A stretch of 64,000 bases of DNA. It comes from Bacteroidales bacterium. GTDB lineage: Bacteria > Bacteroidota > Bacteroidia > Bacteroidales > Paludibacteraceae. Shown in pieces: positions 49,401 to 55,505 of the stretch. Each line of letters starts with the position of its first letter. The first letter of the stretch is position 1. The position numbers were made by a program, and so were the translations under genes. The stretch covers positions 18,363-82,362 of the forward strand of contig SUXE01000018.1 of assembly GCA_015061115.1 (NCBI GenBank), in the 5' to 3' direction. The notes under the pieces were generated by a model that saw nothing but the letters and a program-made list of their open reading frames with translations, had not been told where the DNA came from and did no database searches.

Positions 49401-49551
49401 AAAGGACAGGCATGGGATAATGCTTTTTCAGGGAGCTGACGGATGGAATGGTGTGTTGCCTAACGGAAAAATCACCCCCGACACATATTATTATATTGTG
49501 ACGGATTCAATAGGTCAGAAACATTATGGATATGTGACGGTGGCAATGTAA
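43420..49551 (+). CDS. SprB-like giant adhesin with about 25 Ig/PKD-like repeats and T9SS type B tail
   Basis: A 2043-residue cell-surface protein. Signal peptide MAIRFIILVLLFVSQSAFA; the ATG at 43420 is preferred over a TTG at 43396. The body consists of about 25 modules of 70-80 residues, each opening CxGD-S-x-L-x-A (for example CEGDSLTIEA), continuing Y-x-W-x-x-G and SGxYxVxxTDSxGC. The last 80 residues (VIPNTFTPNGDMINDYF, DRHGIMLFQ, WNG, PDTYYYIV) are the CHU_C/gliding-motility sorting domain, a type B tail for the type IX system. Such proteins act as adhesins or gliding motors and need a PorP/SprF partner, found here at 50534. No enzymatic domain is visible. Repeats are diverged, not identical. 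Confidence 0.88.
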   Translation: MAIRFIILVLLFVSQSAFAYKWQNVDGGVFYVCGSNGVQKLQMEDHSDVKSVEFQQNGNKLPSSAYSISAIYAGMSVDAVITLKDGNIVTETIEIKDEPRWTLRVDEGKSQLCNGNPATLKAVVRQGTRKIHADLSWQKDGAEVSTEESFSTSIAGLYSLSATAYGCTKTVDASVIPSPTPSISGNDGLCLGESLTLIASDMDSYEWVGGETSNSATFSASGDYYVIGTKTIGRNVCRDTLHFTIKPKMSANIEFGGVTAFCPGTVETEISADHDLKESQIVSYEWSRGGVHFSNDKKITVTEEDRYRVAVKTVDGCKSSSEVVITSIDSVADVVIPNLVSEICSGHQTTFSAEGPDLTFFEWKGSGMSFGTGESQYALSKEGDYSVVGYTSNGCKSKEFVFHITEIQSPTIFLESVIPCEGDEEAISCTVTQGSEFFWIYPDSILGNTSTTINISHSGRYRAQVKDPVTGCVSEAYTDVEFLPYPEISLIGDLSFCKNEGSVLQVEVDNRSNTKYRYSWLDANGKVIDSDSLAVLKKSGDYQVVVSNSHNCETRKDFSVVVNSAPKLKGDTLKLLCENSTVTLTVNGADHYQWSKLGKKVGSDSNKYRASSSGTFMVVGTSANGCSDTAKVKVELAVKPAITDVVKPACGPTAGMIALETDKKCMFKWPDGSSDSTFSFTSADTYTVVVTDSLSGCRTNHKVESVVRDLPVGSITSSKLEACEGDSLTIEASFVAQDGNVRYTWNCTSDTSPMITVRQSGRVEVTATDSFGCVGTAVADVVIHELPQFEIQSADVVCADSTATLVAQSGSMLSYVWQNGYVGDSIVVDTAGTYMCTATDTNGCVASKTKSLILNSPNIQIFGRSEVCVDSLSYLSVNGDFQQFYWDNKAVDTPFYRAHAGLVTVVGIDSFGCKAYAEIMVSERRKPLLSAPDTVSFCERGIADIQIFSTDAVSFAWDGENLAGNTTSTDIVGNHWVVSYDSAGCPSDTYIVNVQKISLPKLEIEGKGYLCGMNDSATLVVDVADCDRLHWNTGDTARNIEVYRPGKYTVVGYNGLCVSDTADFELTRATLPKLDFADGKTKSFCKGDSVSFEVIHSEGVKLKWTKRLINNNIHLVNAESFYVVEATDSLGCTTVDSVYAKESPSPFLSISGDSVVCENGEIELVANGVECQNIIWSDGSAKKTMSVDSAGVFWAVGYDNMGCRSDTVYHYVKQRRNPTVEISGITQIASSQTATLTANVINSDSSDYRYLWMPDRQTSSQITIDGNDINMYANYSVTVYDEYGCFDHAAIRVTASELFVDGKFDICEGDSTEVTVFAPVSNSFVWSDGSIGRKAVFRESGTHYVVSTSPDGISDTVCFNINVHIKPYLKITGNTWMCEGDSLVLKALAIGVASDTTRDETVSLQWSNGKTDDEISVYSGGIYSVVATDKFGCENGDTIEVEEYGLPKITIVGDDTLRRGETAVLTATGGKTYSWGTEKRTVPSIEITHGGRYTVTGTDSVGCSNVAFKDVVEIDVPVPLINESSDGGATVCEGDSVLLIASGGDYYIWDDGRRRPEIYAKESRIYKVSVCLNNGECRNASFDVRVLPRPKIDVIGKMHICDGETAALTVLQKSGSKLVDYNWSNGKKDSSVYVTDTCTLSVIAKDENGCASNMAETVVHKYDVDDMIIDGDFDICEGSSDVAMVTLLKSNVVKSTWVDESNGDTLSNSKEFEFTKYGKYTVSVVDKNGCRGHKQFVINQRSLPKVEILGAETPVCNKQYARLTAISDSKCKYRWNTGDEGAEIDVTQSGEYEVVAINEYGCVSSTSTELIYNDIPDMITTGKYQICPGENIVIGVAGADEYVWSDGSDKDECLFTEAGNGYVIGKDGYGCQKRIDFKIEELPVPTVSISATPAKIRRGDSDVSLSLDSEDDLDECVFIWLMSDGGTSSQQSFNYTFNVDDAMSFSAVAVVETKDECKLRLHTTIETEFVIPNTFTPNGDMINDYFMKGYHVEIKDRHGIMLFQGADGWNGVLPNGKITPDTYYYIVTDSIGQKHYGYVTVAM

Positions 49552-49585
49552 AGGGATTGGAATCACAACAATTTTTGATTTAGAA

Positions 49586-49822
49586 GAATGTCTGAAAGAT
49601 AGTAATGAGCGAAGCGATAGTAACCCGTGACGCAGTCTCGGGGATCAAAGAAAAATAGAATGTCTGAAAGATAGTAATGAGCGAAGCGATAGTAACCCGT
49701 GACGCAGTCTCGGGGATCAAAGAAAAATAGAATGTCTGAAAGACAGTAATGAGTGAAGCGATAGTAACCCGTGACGCAGTCTCGGGGATCAAAGAAAAAT
49801 AATAAACTGTCTGAAAGACAGT
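49586..49822. repeat. REP-like array, three 72-base units plus a partial unit
   Basis: Three tandem units with a 72-base period start at 49586, 49658 and 49730; a fourth partial unit starts near 49806. Each unit has a small hairpin core (GTCTGAAAGA[CT]), a GAGCGAAGCGA segment and an imperfect palindrome CCCGTGACGCAGTCTCGGG. They differ at only a few bases. The array abuts the REP-associated transposase gene and is mirrored behind it. Confidence 0.85.
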
Positions 49823-49843
49823 ACTAAAAGAAAGGAGAAATAT

Positions 49844-50296
49844 ATGAGTCATATCAGTTTAACATATCATATTGTATGGCGTACAAAGTTTAGCCATCAT
49901 ACTATCAATGTGGAACATGAAAGAGATTTCTATGCATATGTATATGGATTTTGTAAAAGAAAGAAATGTACTCTTTATCGTATAAACTCAATGCCTGATC
50001 ATGTACACATGTGTTTGGAATTAAACCCAACAATAGCATTGAGTGATTTTATGAAAACACTCAAACAAGAGACATCGAAATGGATGAAAGAGCATAGAGA
50101 ATGGTTTCCATTGTTTGAAGCTTGGGGAAATGGTTATGTTGCATTTACTTATTCTACAGATGCAAGAAGTAATTTGATAAACTATATTCGTAATCAGAAG
50201 GAACATCATAGGAAGGTGGGTTTTCAAAAAGAAATTGATAAGTTACTGATTAAATTCAAATTAGATCCTAACAATAATAGATTTCTTGATGATTGA
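49844..50296 (+). CDS. REP-associated tyrosine transposase (IS200/Y1 family)
   Basis: A 150-residue Y1 transposase. The HUH motif is MPDHVHM (His53 and His55), and the catalytic Tyr114 lies in NLINYIRNQKEHH. YHIVWRTK near the N-terminus is typical. It should nick single-stranded REP hairpins and join ends through a phosphotyrosine link. An AAAGGAG Shine-Dalgarno site 6 bases before the ATG is unusual for this genome, where such sites are rare, and hints at an origin elsewhere. The gene appears intact. Confidence 0.9.
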   Translation: MSHISLTYHIVWRTKFSHHTINVEHERDFYAYVYGFCKRKKCTLYRINSMPDHVHMCLELNPTIALSDFMKTLKQETSKWMKEHREWFPLFEAWGNGYVAFTYSTDARSNLINYIRNQKEHHRKVGFQKEIDKLLIKFKLDPNNNRFLDD

Positions 50297-50299
50297 TAT

Positions 50300-50478
50300 G
50301 GTATTGTCTTACAGACATGAGTCCCGACCTATAGCTCTTCCTGAGACTTCGTCAATACCTGAGACTTCGTCACAGGTTACTCTCGCTTCGCTCGGCATTG
50401 TCTTACAGACATGCGGTGATCCTGGTATACCTGAGACTTCACCACAAGACGAGCTCGCTTTACTTGGTAATACTTTTT
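50300..50478. repeat. Inverted REP copies behind the transposase
   Basis: Two copies of ATTGTCTTACAGACAT (50303-50318 and 50397-50412) and several CCTGAGACTTC segments. The stretch 50357-50412 is, read in reverse complement, an imperfect match to the 72-base unit on the left (TAACCTGTGACGAAGTCTCAGG against TAACCCGTGACGCAGTCTCGGG). Confidence 0.75.
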
Positions 50479-50533
50479 GATGTATAGCCTTTATAATTAA
50501 CTATATATGATCATTTAACAGATACAAAAAAAT

Positions 50534-51496
50534 ATGTTTAGATTATTTGGTGTGATTTTTTCATTATTTTATACTTTAATCATATCGGCCCAGACAGATG
50601 CCAATGCCTTACATTTCTGGACGGACAGATCTCCGTTTTCTCCATCTTACCTTGTGCCGATGACTCATGCTTCATTGCTCGGACGTATGCAACAGGTGGG
50701 GTACGAAGGTCAGCCATTGTCGTTTTGGGGATGTTTCAGTCAATATAAACCGAAATTGAGATCGTTGTTTGGACTCAAAACGCAGTTTGATCTGGCAGGT
50801 TATACATCTACGGTGAAGATTGACGGCAATTATATTTTCAGTCTCGGTTCCGATGACGATAGGGTAAATCTTGGTTTGGAAGGAGGTGCGGTGGTCCAGC
50901 AGAAGGATGTGAATAAGATTTCAGCCGACGATATGGACGACGCATCTCTGTATGACAGCAATGAGGTGAATCCAAATTTCAGTTTTGGTGTGGAGTGGGT
51001 ACATAAACGACGGATTGTAGGCACAGAAGATGGCGAGACCACCGTCGGCATCTCAGCTAAAAATATGGAGGATTGGCTGACACGTCAGGATAGGAGAATC
51101 ACCGTCAATGCTTTTTATCTTTATGGGTCATACCGTAGACCGACGTTGAGACGGCTTCATTTATACACAGGTGGAATGGTGCAGTTGTATGATTCCGACC
51201 GTCTGCAGGGAGAAATTCACGTCGCACTGATTAAAGCGAAGAATAAGGAAGTCGACGCATGGGCTTGCGGCGTCAGTTGCCGACATAGTCTGATAGGCAA
51301 TGGTTCCACTGATCTGATTATCAATGCTGGAGTGGCTCTTGGTGACCGTCTGTATTTAGGATATAGTTTTGATTTTGTGGTGCATGGAGACTTCGCGTCG
51401 CCATTCTCATCTCATGAAATGATTCTGGAATATAAGTTTAAGGACAAGCGATGTTATGCCGACAAATCAACATATTATTTGATGGGAGGAAAATGA
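50534..51496 (+). CDS. PorP/SprF family type IX secretion membrane protein
   Basis: A 320-residue outer-membrane protein: signal peptide (MFRLFGVIFSLFYTLIISAQ), then HFWTDRSPFSPSYLVP and about fourteen predicted beta strands (SFWGCFSQYKPKL, NYIFSLGSD, FSFGVEWVHKRR, LYTGGMVQL, LYLGYSFDFVV, EMILEYKF). PorP/SprF proteins are encoded next to type B tail adhesins and anchor or export them. This one belongs with the 2043-residue adhesin; the REP/RAYT element now lies between the two. Confidence 0.85.
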   Translation: MFRLFGVIFSLFYTLIISAQTDANALHFWTDRSPFSPSYLVPMTHASLLGRMQQVGYEGQPLSFWGCFSQYKPKLRSLFGLKTQFDLAGYTSTVKIDGNYIFSLGSDDDRVNLGLEGGAVVQQKDVNKISADDMDDASLYDSNEVNPNFSFGVEWVHKRRIVGTEDGETTVGISAKNMEDWLTRQDRRITVNAFYLYGSYRRPTLRRLHLYTGGMVQLYDSDRLQGEIHVALIKAKNKEVDAWACGVSCRHSLIGNGSTDLIINAGVALGDRLYLGYSFDFVVHGDFASPFSSHEMILEYKFKDKRCYADKSTYYLMGGK

Positions 51497-51645
51497 CAAA
51501 TTATATAACGTCTACGACGTAGAAAATCGCAATCCGAATAATTATTTCTACCGATATGTAACGCCTACGGCATAATGTGTTGCATTTCAATTTCTACGAC
51601 GTATGATTTCCCTAATTTATCATTTTTAATTTCGCATTTCTAATT
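51497..51645. repeat. Short CTACGACGTAG palindromes and TTTCTAATTTCGCA repeat
   Basis: Intergenic stretch with TCTACGACGTAGA (51511-51523), a second copy TTCTACGACGTA (51592-51603), and the AATTTCGCATTTCTAATTTTA string that abuts the stop of the next gene. Related copies lie at 54517-54535, 55454-55500 and 57541-57637. Confidence 0.65.
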
Positions 51646-53007
51646 TTATTTCATTCCTCTTGCCTCTTTCACAACATTCCAGGCTTGGTTGATCTGTTTC
51701 ATTGTTTCTGTTGCTTGGCGGATAGCTTCGTCGCCCAATGAGGAAACTTTATCAGGATGATACATTATTGCCAGTGCACGGTAGGCTTTTTTTATTTCCG
51801 CATCTGACGCATCGCCTGCCATACCAAGAATGTCATAAGCGTCACTCACTGATATTCCATTGAATTTACGATGATTAGATTCGTTTGAACTTTTTGAATC
51901 ATTGGAACTATTGGATTTGTCATAACTATTTGAACCATTGGAATTTTTTGAATTCCTCTTATTTGAATATGATTGTTGCGACTTCTTGTTCTTTTGTTGG
52001 TTTTTGTTATTGAATTTAGATTTGATTGTTCTGTAATCATTTTGGGAAACATGTAAGTTTTTCCTGATAACTTGAATTACAGAACATTCGGTTTGGGCGA
52101 AATCCTCGTCGGCATATACCACAGCCATAAGGTTCTTGATAAGTTCTAATTTATCGTAGAGACGGAGTCGTTTTTCAATATGTTTACAGATGGCTTCAAT
52201 GTCATAGTTGTTACCGAGGATGGTTTTTAACTGTTGAAGGGCTTCTTTTTGTTCCTCTTCTGTGTAGTATTTGCGTATTGCGTATTTGACACAGTCTAGC
52301 TCGCAGCTCATATTTCTCCCGTCTGCTTTCATCACCTCTGCCAACAGAACAAGAATGCAATATCTGGTGTCGTATTCCGCATAAGGATCTGATTTGGCGT
52401 TTGATGATTTCGTCTGATTGTAGCATCCTTGTTTGTATTTGTTTATGAATATTTTTTTTGTCCTTTCATATTCTTTATGTGAAATGGATAAATGTGTTAC
52501 GACATTTTGGATTATATATTCCTCAATGTAGCTAAAACATCCGTCAGCGTATGCCAGCGTCATCAGTTCCATGAGCAGTTCTGATTTTGCGGTTTTGTTG
52601 AACTTTTTGTTGATGCTGTTGCAGAATTTGTCTATTTGTATATAATCTTTGTGGATGATTGATTTGAATTTGTTAAACGCATATTCCTGTTCTGATTCAG
52701 TTTTGTAATATCTGCGGATGGTAGATTTCACTGCGTCTAACTCGCATTTCAACATTTTTTCGTCTGCCTTCATTATTTTTGCGAGCAAAACGAGAATGCA
52801 AAATTTGTAGTCGGATGTATCAATATCTTCGTCGTTATATTCGTCTTCATCAGTCAATAATACGGCAGATACAATTAGTATGATAATCGCAAGGATTAAT
52901 GTGATGCCTTTATACGAGGTGGTTGAGGCTTCAATTAATATAATTAAGATAAAGAGTGAAATCCAAAGTATTAAGACGATACCTACACGGAAAAATTTGT
53001 TTGTCAT
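51646..53007 (-). CDS. Membrane-anchored double-TerB DnaJ-domain protein (DjlA-like), paralog 1
   Basis: 453 residues. Two N-terminal membrane segments (FRVGIVLILWISLFILIIL; GITLILAIIILIVSAVLL), two TerB-type helical domains (about 58-175 with LAKIMKADEKMLKCELDAVK; about 205-320 with LAEVMKADGRNMSCELDCVK), a Ser/Asn/Lys linker, and a C-terminal J domain (about 385-453; IKKAYRALAIMYHPDKVSSLGDEA) with an intact HPD. It should recruit DnaK to the membrane. The -7 element TATATTTG at 53023-53030 overlaps the longer frame, so the ATG at 53007 is the start. The J domain is almost identical to those of four neighbours. Confidence 0.85.
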   Translation of the reverse strand: MTNKFFRVGIVLILWISLFILIILIEASTTSYKGITLILAIIILIVSAVLLTDEDEYNDEDIDTSDYKFCILVLLAKIMKADEKMLKCELDAVKSTIRRYYKTESEQEYAFNKFKSIIHKDYIQIDKFCNSINKKFNKTAKSELLMELMTLAYADGCFSYIEEYIIQNVVTHLSISHKEYERTKKIFINKYKQGCYNQTKSSNAKSDPYAEYDTRYCILVLLAEVMKADGRNMSCELDCVKYAIRKYYTEEEQKEALQQLKTILGNNYDIEAICKHIEKRLRLYDKLELIKNLMAVVYADEDFAQTECSVIQVIRKNLHVSQNDYRTIKSKFNNKNQQKNKKSQQSYSNKRNSKNSNGSNSYDKSNSSNDSKSSNESNHRKFNGISVSDAYDILGMAGDASDAEIKKAYRALAIMYHPDKVSSLGDEAIRQATETMKQINQAWNVVKEARGMK

Positions 53008-53022
53008 GATTATGTGTTTTTG

Positions 53023-53030
53023 CAAATATA
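53023..53030 (-). promoter_or_regulatory. -7 element of paralog 1
   Basis: TATATTTG on the minus strand, 15 bases before the ATG at 53007. No clear -33 box. The same octamer stands before paralogs 2, 4 and 6. Confidence 0.55.
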
Positions 53031-53096
53031 CGACAAAAATAAAAATGTGGATTTATTTATGATTGTAGATCCATTTCCAATTTCGTATTTCTAATT

Positions 53097-54434
53097 TTAT
53101 TTCATCCCTCTTGCCTCTTTTACCACATTCCAGGCTTGGTTGATCTGTTTCATTGACTCTGTAGCTTGGCGGATAGCTTCGTCGCCCAATGAGGAAACTT
53201 TATCTGGATGATACATTATTGCCAACGCACGGTAGGCTTTTTTGATTTCCGCATCTGGGGTATTCTCACTCACTCCAAGAATGTTGTAGGCATTATTGAC
53301 AGAACTGTCGTTGGGGATACGGCTTTCGTTATGGTTGTCGTCCTCGTCTTTTGTCTTTTTATTATTGTTTGATTTGGAGGATGACTTTTTTGATTTAGAC
53401 GAATTCGACTGTTTGTTATGATTCTTTTTCTTCTCTTTGAGTAATACCTTGAAATACAAAAAAATATTTTTGTATTCCGCACGTGAGATGTTCAGATTAT
53501 GTCTGATTTGGGTGAATGTGAAATCCTCGATATTGGAGAATATATCGTCAGAATAAGCCACTTCCAACAACTTAATGAGAAGATCTGATTTGGCGGAAAA
53601 ATCGAATTTCTCGTTGATGCGACGGTAGATTTCATTAATGTCGTAGTTGCCCTCCAGGATAGTTTGAAACTGTTTGAGAGCCGCTTTCTGTTCATCTTCC
53701 GTCTTGTAAAGTTTACGTATTGTTGCCTTGACACAATCCAATTCACAAGTCAAGTTTCTGCCGTCGGCTTTCATCATCTCTGCGAGCAAAACAAGAATGT
53801 AATAATTGAATTCAGATTTGTTTTTTGATTTGTTCCCGCTTTTGTCGTAGTAATTATATGATGAATTTTCGCTGAATCCTGTGTATCTGAATGACTCTTC
53901 TTTATAGCATCCACAATCGTTTTTCTCCTTGAAAATGGCATTGATGCTTTTGTATTGTGTTTGCGTTATATTCAGTTTTTCTACGATGAATTCCAATTTT
54001 GAATTCTCGACGCTGCGAAGATAGTTGTCTGCGTAAGCCACTTCCAGCAACTCCATGATGATCTCAGATTTTGCAGCATAGTCGAATCCTTTGTTGATAC
54101 GGTTAAGAATCTCGATTAATGGGATGTCGGTTTTGTCAAGAATCGACTGGAATAATTTAAAAGCGGCAGTCTGTTCACCTTCTTCTTTGTAATATCTACG
54201 TATTGTAGACTTTACACTGTCATACTCACAGCTCATCAGTTTGTCGTCGGCTTTCATCACCTCTGCCAGTAATACAAGGATGCAATATTTGAAGTCAGAT
54301 TCGTAATTAAACTTTGGATTCTCTGGAGTCTTGTTGATAGACTTCACAATTATGATTCCAAATATGATTATGATAATCAGCGGCATCCATGCCATGATAA
54401 AGGAGACGCTGTCAAGCAGAAATTTTTCAAACAT
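53097..54434 (-). CDS. Membrane-anchored double-TerB DnaJ-domain protein (DjlA-like), paralog 2
   Basis: 445 residues. One membrane segment (FIMAWMPLIIIIIFGIIIV), TerB domain 1 (about 45-160; LAEVMKADDKLMSCEYDSVK), TerB domain 2 (about 205-315; LAEMMKADGRNLTCELDCVK), a Lys/Ser/Asn linker (KQSNSSKSKKSSSKSNNNKK) and a J domain (about 375-445, HPDKVSSLGDEA). The open frame continues to a GTG at 54455, but a TATATTTG element at 54455-54462 puts transcription start inside that, so the ATG at 54434 is used. Close relative of paralog 1 in the J domain; the TerB parts are more diverged. Confidence 0.84.
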   Translation of the reverse strand: MFEKFLLDSVSFIMAWMPLIIIIIFGIIIVKSINKTPENPKFNYESDFKYCILVLLAEVMKADDKLMSCEYDSVKSTIRRYYKEEGEQTAAFKLFQSILDKTDIPLIEILNRINKGFDYAAKSEIIMELLEVAYADNYLRSVENSKLEFIVEKLNITQTQYKSINAIFKEKNDCGCYKEESFRYTGFSENSSYNYYDKSGNKSKNKSEFNYYILVLLAEMMKADGRNLTCELDCVKATIRKLYKTEDEQKAALKQFQTILEGNYDINEIYRRINEKFDFSAKSDLLIKLLEVAYSDDIFSNIEDFTFTQIRHNLNISRAEYKNIFLYFKVLLKEKKKNHNKQSNSSKSKKSSSKSNNNKKTKDEDDNHNESRIPNDSSVNNAYNILGVSENTPDAEIKKAYRALAIMYHPDKVSSLGDEAIRQATESMKQINQAWNVVKEARGMK

Positions 54435-54454
54435 GATCAAATATTTGTTTGTCA

Positions 54455-54462
54455 CAAATATA
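54455..54462 (-). promoter_or_regulatory. -7 element of paralog 2
   Basis: TATATTTG on the minus strand, 20 bases before the ATG at 54434. Confidence 0.5.
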
Positions 54463-54571
54463 CAATAAAAATATAAATGTTAAATGTGGAATACAAACAA
54501 ATTCCCGACATACATGTAACGTTTACGATGTAGAAATTTAAGCATTTCTGTTTGGTATGACGGGGGGATTA

Positions 54572-54602
54572 TTTGTTTGATAATGTTGAATCGCTATCTT
54601 TG
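54572..54602 (+). promoter_or_regulatory. Promoter of the 54635 gene
   Basis: TTTG (54572-54575), a 19-base spacer, TATCTTTG (54595-54602), 32 bases before the ATG. An exact consensus match. Confidence 0.8.
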
Positions 54603-54634
54603 TGACATATTAATTATTTAATCGACGCTGCATT

Positions 54635-55411
54635 ATGAAATTTCGTCTATTCTATATAATGATATTTTTGATGACGTTTCTGTCTCCATCATTGGCTCAA
54701 AACTCATTCATTGAGTACGTGTTTTCGGATGGGACGAAGGAAAATGAAACCATTGGCTTGGAAAGAATTCGTTTCAATTGGAGTCATTGTCGAGAGTCTT
54801 TGTATAGGATAAAAAACATTATTATAGAAAATGTCTTTGATAAAAAAGCTAATGTGCTTGGTCCAAAAGGAATGAGTGTAACGCCAGAGTTGATTATATA
54901 TTTTGAGGCTGGAGAGCCAATAGGTGGGGGTGGCCCATTTCCTTATGGATTTATTGACCCTCCTGCTCCTAATATTTATGAAATATTAGAAAAAAAAGAA
55001 AATAATAATGGAACAGTGACTATTCAAATTAAGGGAAGTTACTCTGGATTAGCATACTATAAAGGAAAGCGAATGTCATCCCTCTCAGGTCGCATCACTT
55101 ATCCTAAATTCAGAAATATTTCATCGAAGATTTTAAGTGAAGAATTGACGGAGAATCTGAAACCGTTTTCTTTGGATTCTTTGTATTCATCTGGTGACGC
55201 ATGTGTGAGACTGATTTCTCCATCATATGATGAAACTGCCAAGAAGGCTAATCTGACTGATTTATCTATTGAACGTGTGACTGTCGTGAATAATCTTAAA
55301 CGACTCGGATATTCATTGGTCAGCCAGAAAGGGGAGTTCCCGTTAACTTATCGTAAAGAAGGAGAACCCGACGTAAGAATGTATGAAACTTATATTGAGA
55401 TTTGTTTTTAG
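54635..55411 (+). CDS. Secreted protein of unknown function within the TerB-J array
   Basis: 258 residues with a signal peptide (MKFRLFYIMIFLMTFLSPSLAQ). The start of the mature part, EYVFSDGTKENETIGLERIRFNW, resembles the DGT...L..IRF leader module of the 2833 and 3562 genes. No known family. A Gly/Pro stretch (EPIGGGGPFPYGFIDPPAPN, about 91-110) is followed by strand-rich sequence and an aromatic end (YETYIEICF). It is the only gene of the 51646-60060 block on the plus strand and has its own promoter, so it is likely independent of the neighbours or an insertion between them. Confidence 0.6.
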   Translation: MKFRLFYIMIFLMTFLSPSLAQNSFIEYVFSDGTKENETIGLERIRFNWSHCRESLYRIKNIIIENVFDKKANVLGPKGMSVTPELIIYFEAGEPIGGGGPFPYGFIDPPAPNIYEILEKKENNNGTVTIQIKGSYSGLAYYKGKRMSSLSGRITYPKFRNISSKILSEELTENLKPFSLDSLYSSGDACVRLISPSYDETAKKANLTDLSIERVTVVNNLKRLGYSLVSQKGEFPLTYRKEGEPDVRMYETYIEICF

Positions 55412-55448
55412 GGCTGTCGGAATAAACAAATATATATTACTGGCATGA

Positions 55449-55505
55449 AACTCCTACGACGTAGAATTTTCCTGATTTATCATTTCTAATTTCGCATTTC
55501 TAATT
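55449..55505. repeat. Palindrome and TTTCTAATTTCGCA repeat behind paralog 3
   Basis: CTACGACGTAG (55454-55464), then two copies of CATTTCTAATTT, the second abutting the paralog 3 stop codon. Same order of elements as behind paralog 1. Confidence 0.6.

Larger units (their letters stand above)
49586..50478 (+). mobile_element. REP/RAYT element inserted between adhesin and PorP/SprF genes
   Basis: One IS200-like Y1 transposase gene flanked on the left by a direct REP array and on the right by REP copies in the opposite orientation. This is the layout of REP-associated tyrosine transposases, which are usually single-copy and serve REP spread. The boundaries are taken from the outermost recognisable REP sequence. 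Confidence 0.7.

Noticed and set aside
49586..49822. Regular 72-base repeats that could be read as a CRISPR array
   Set aside because: The whole unit repeats with no unique spacers, it holds REP hairpins, and a REP-associated transposase is adjacent; no cas genes occur.
49580..49852. Minus-strand open frame of 90 codons with internal repeats
   Set aside because: It is only a translation of the REP array; its repeated peptide follows the 72-base DNA period and no start signal is seen.
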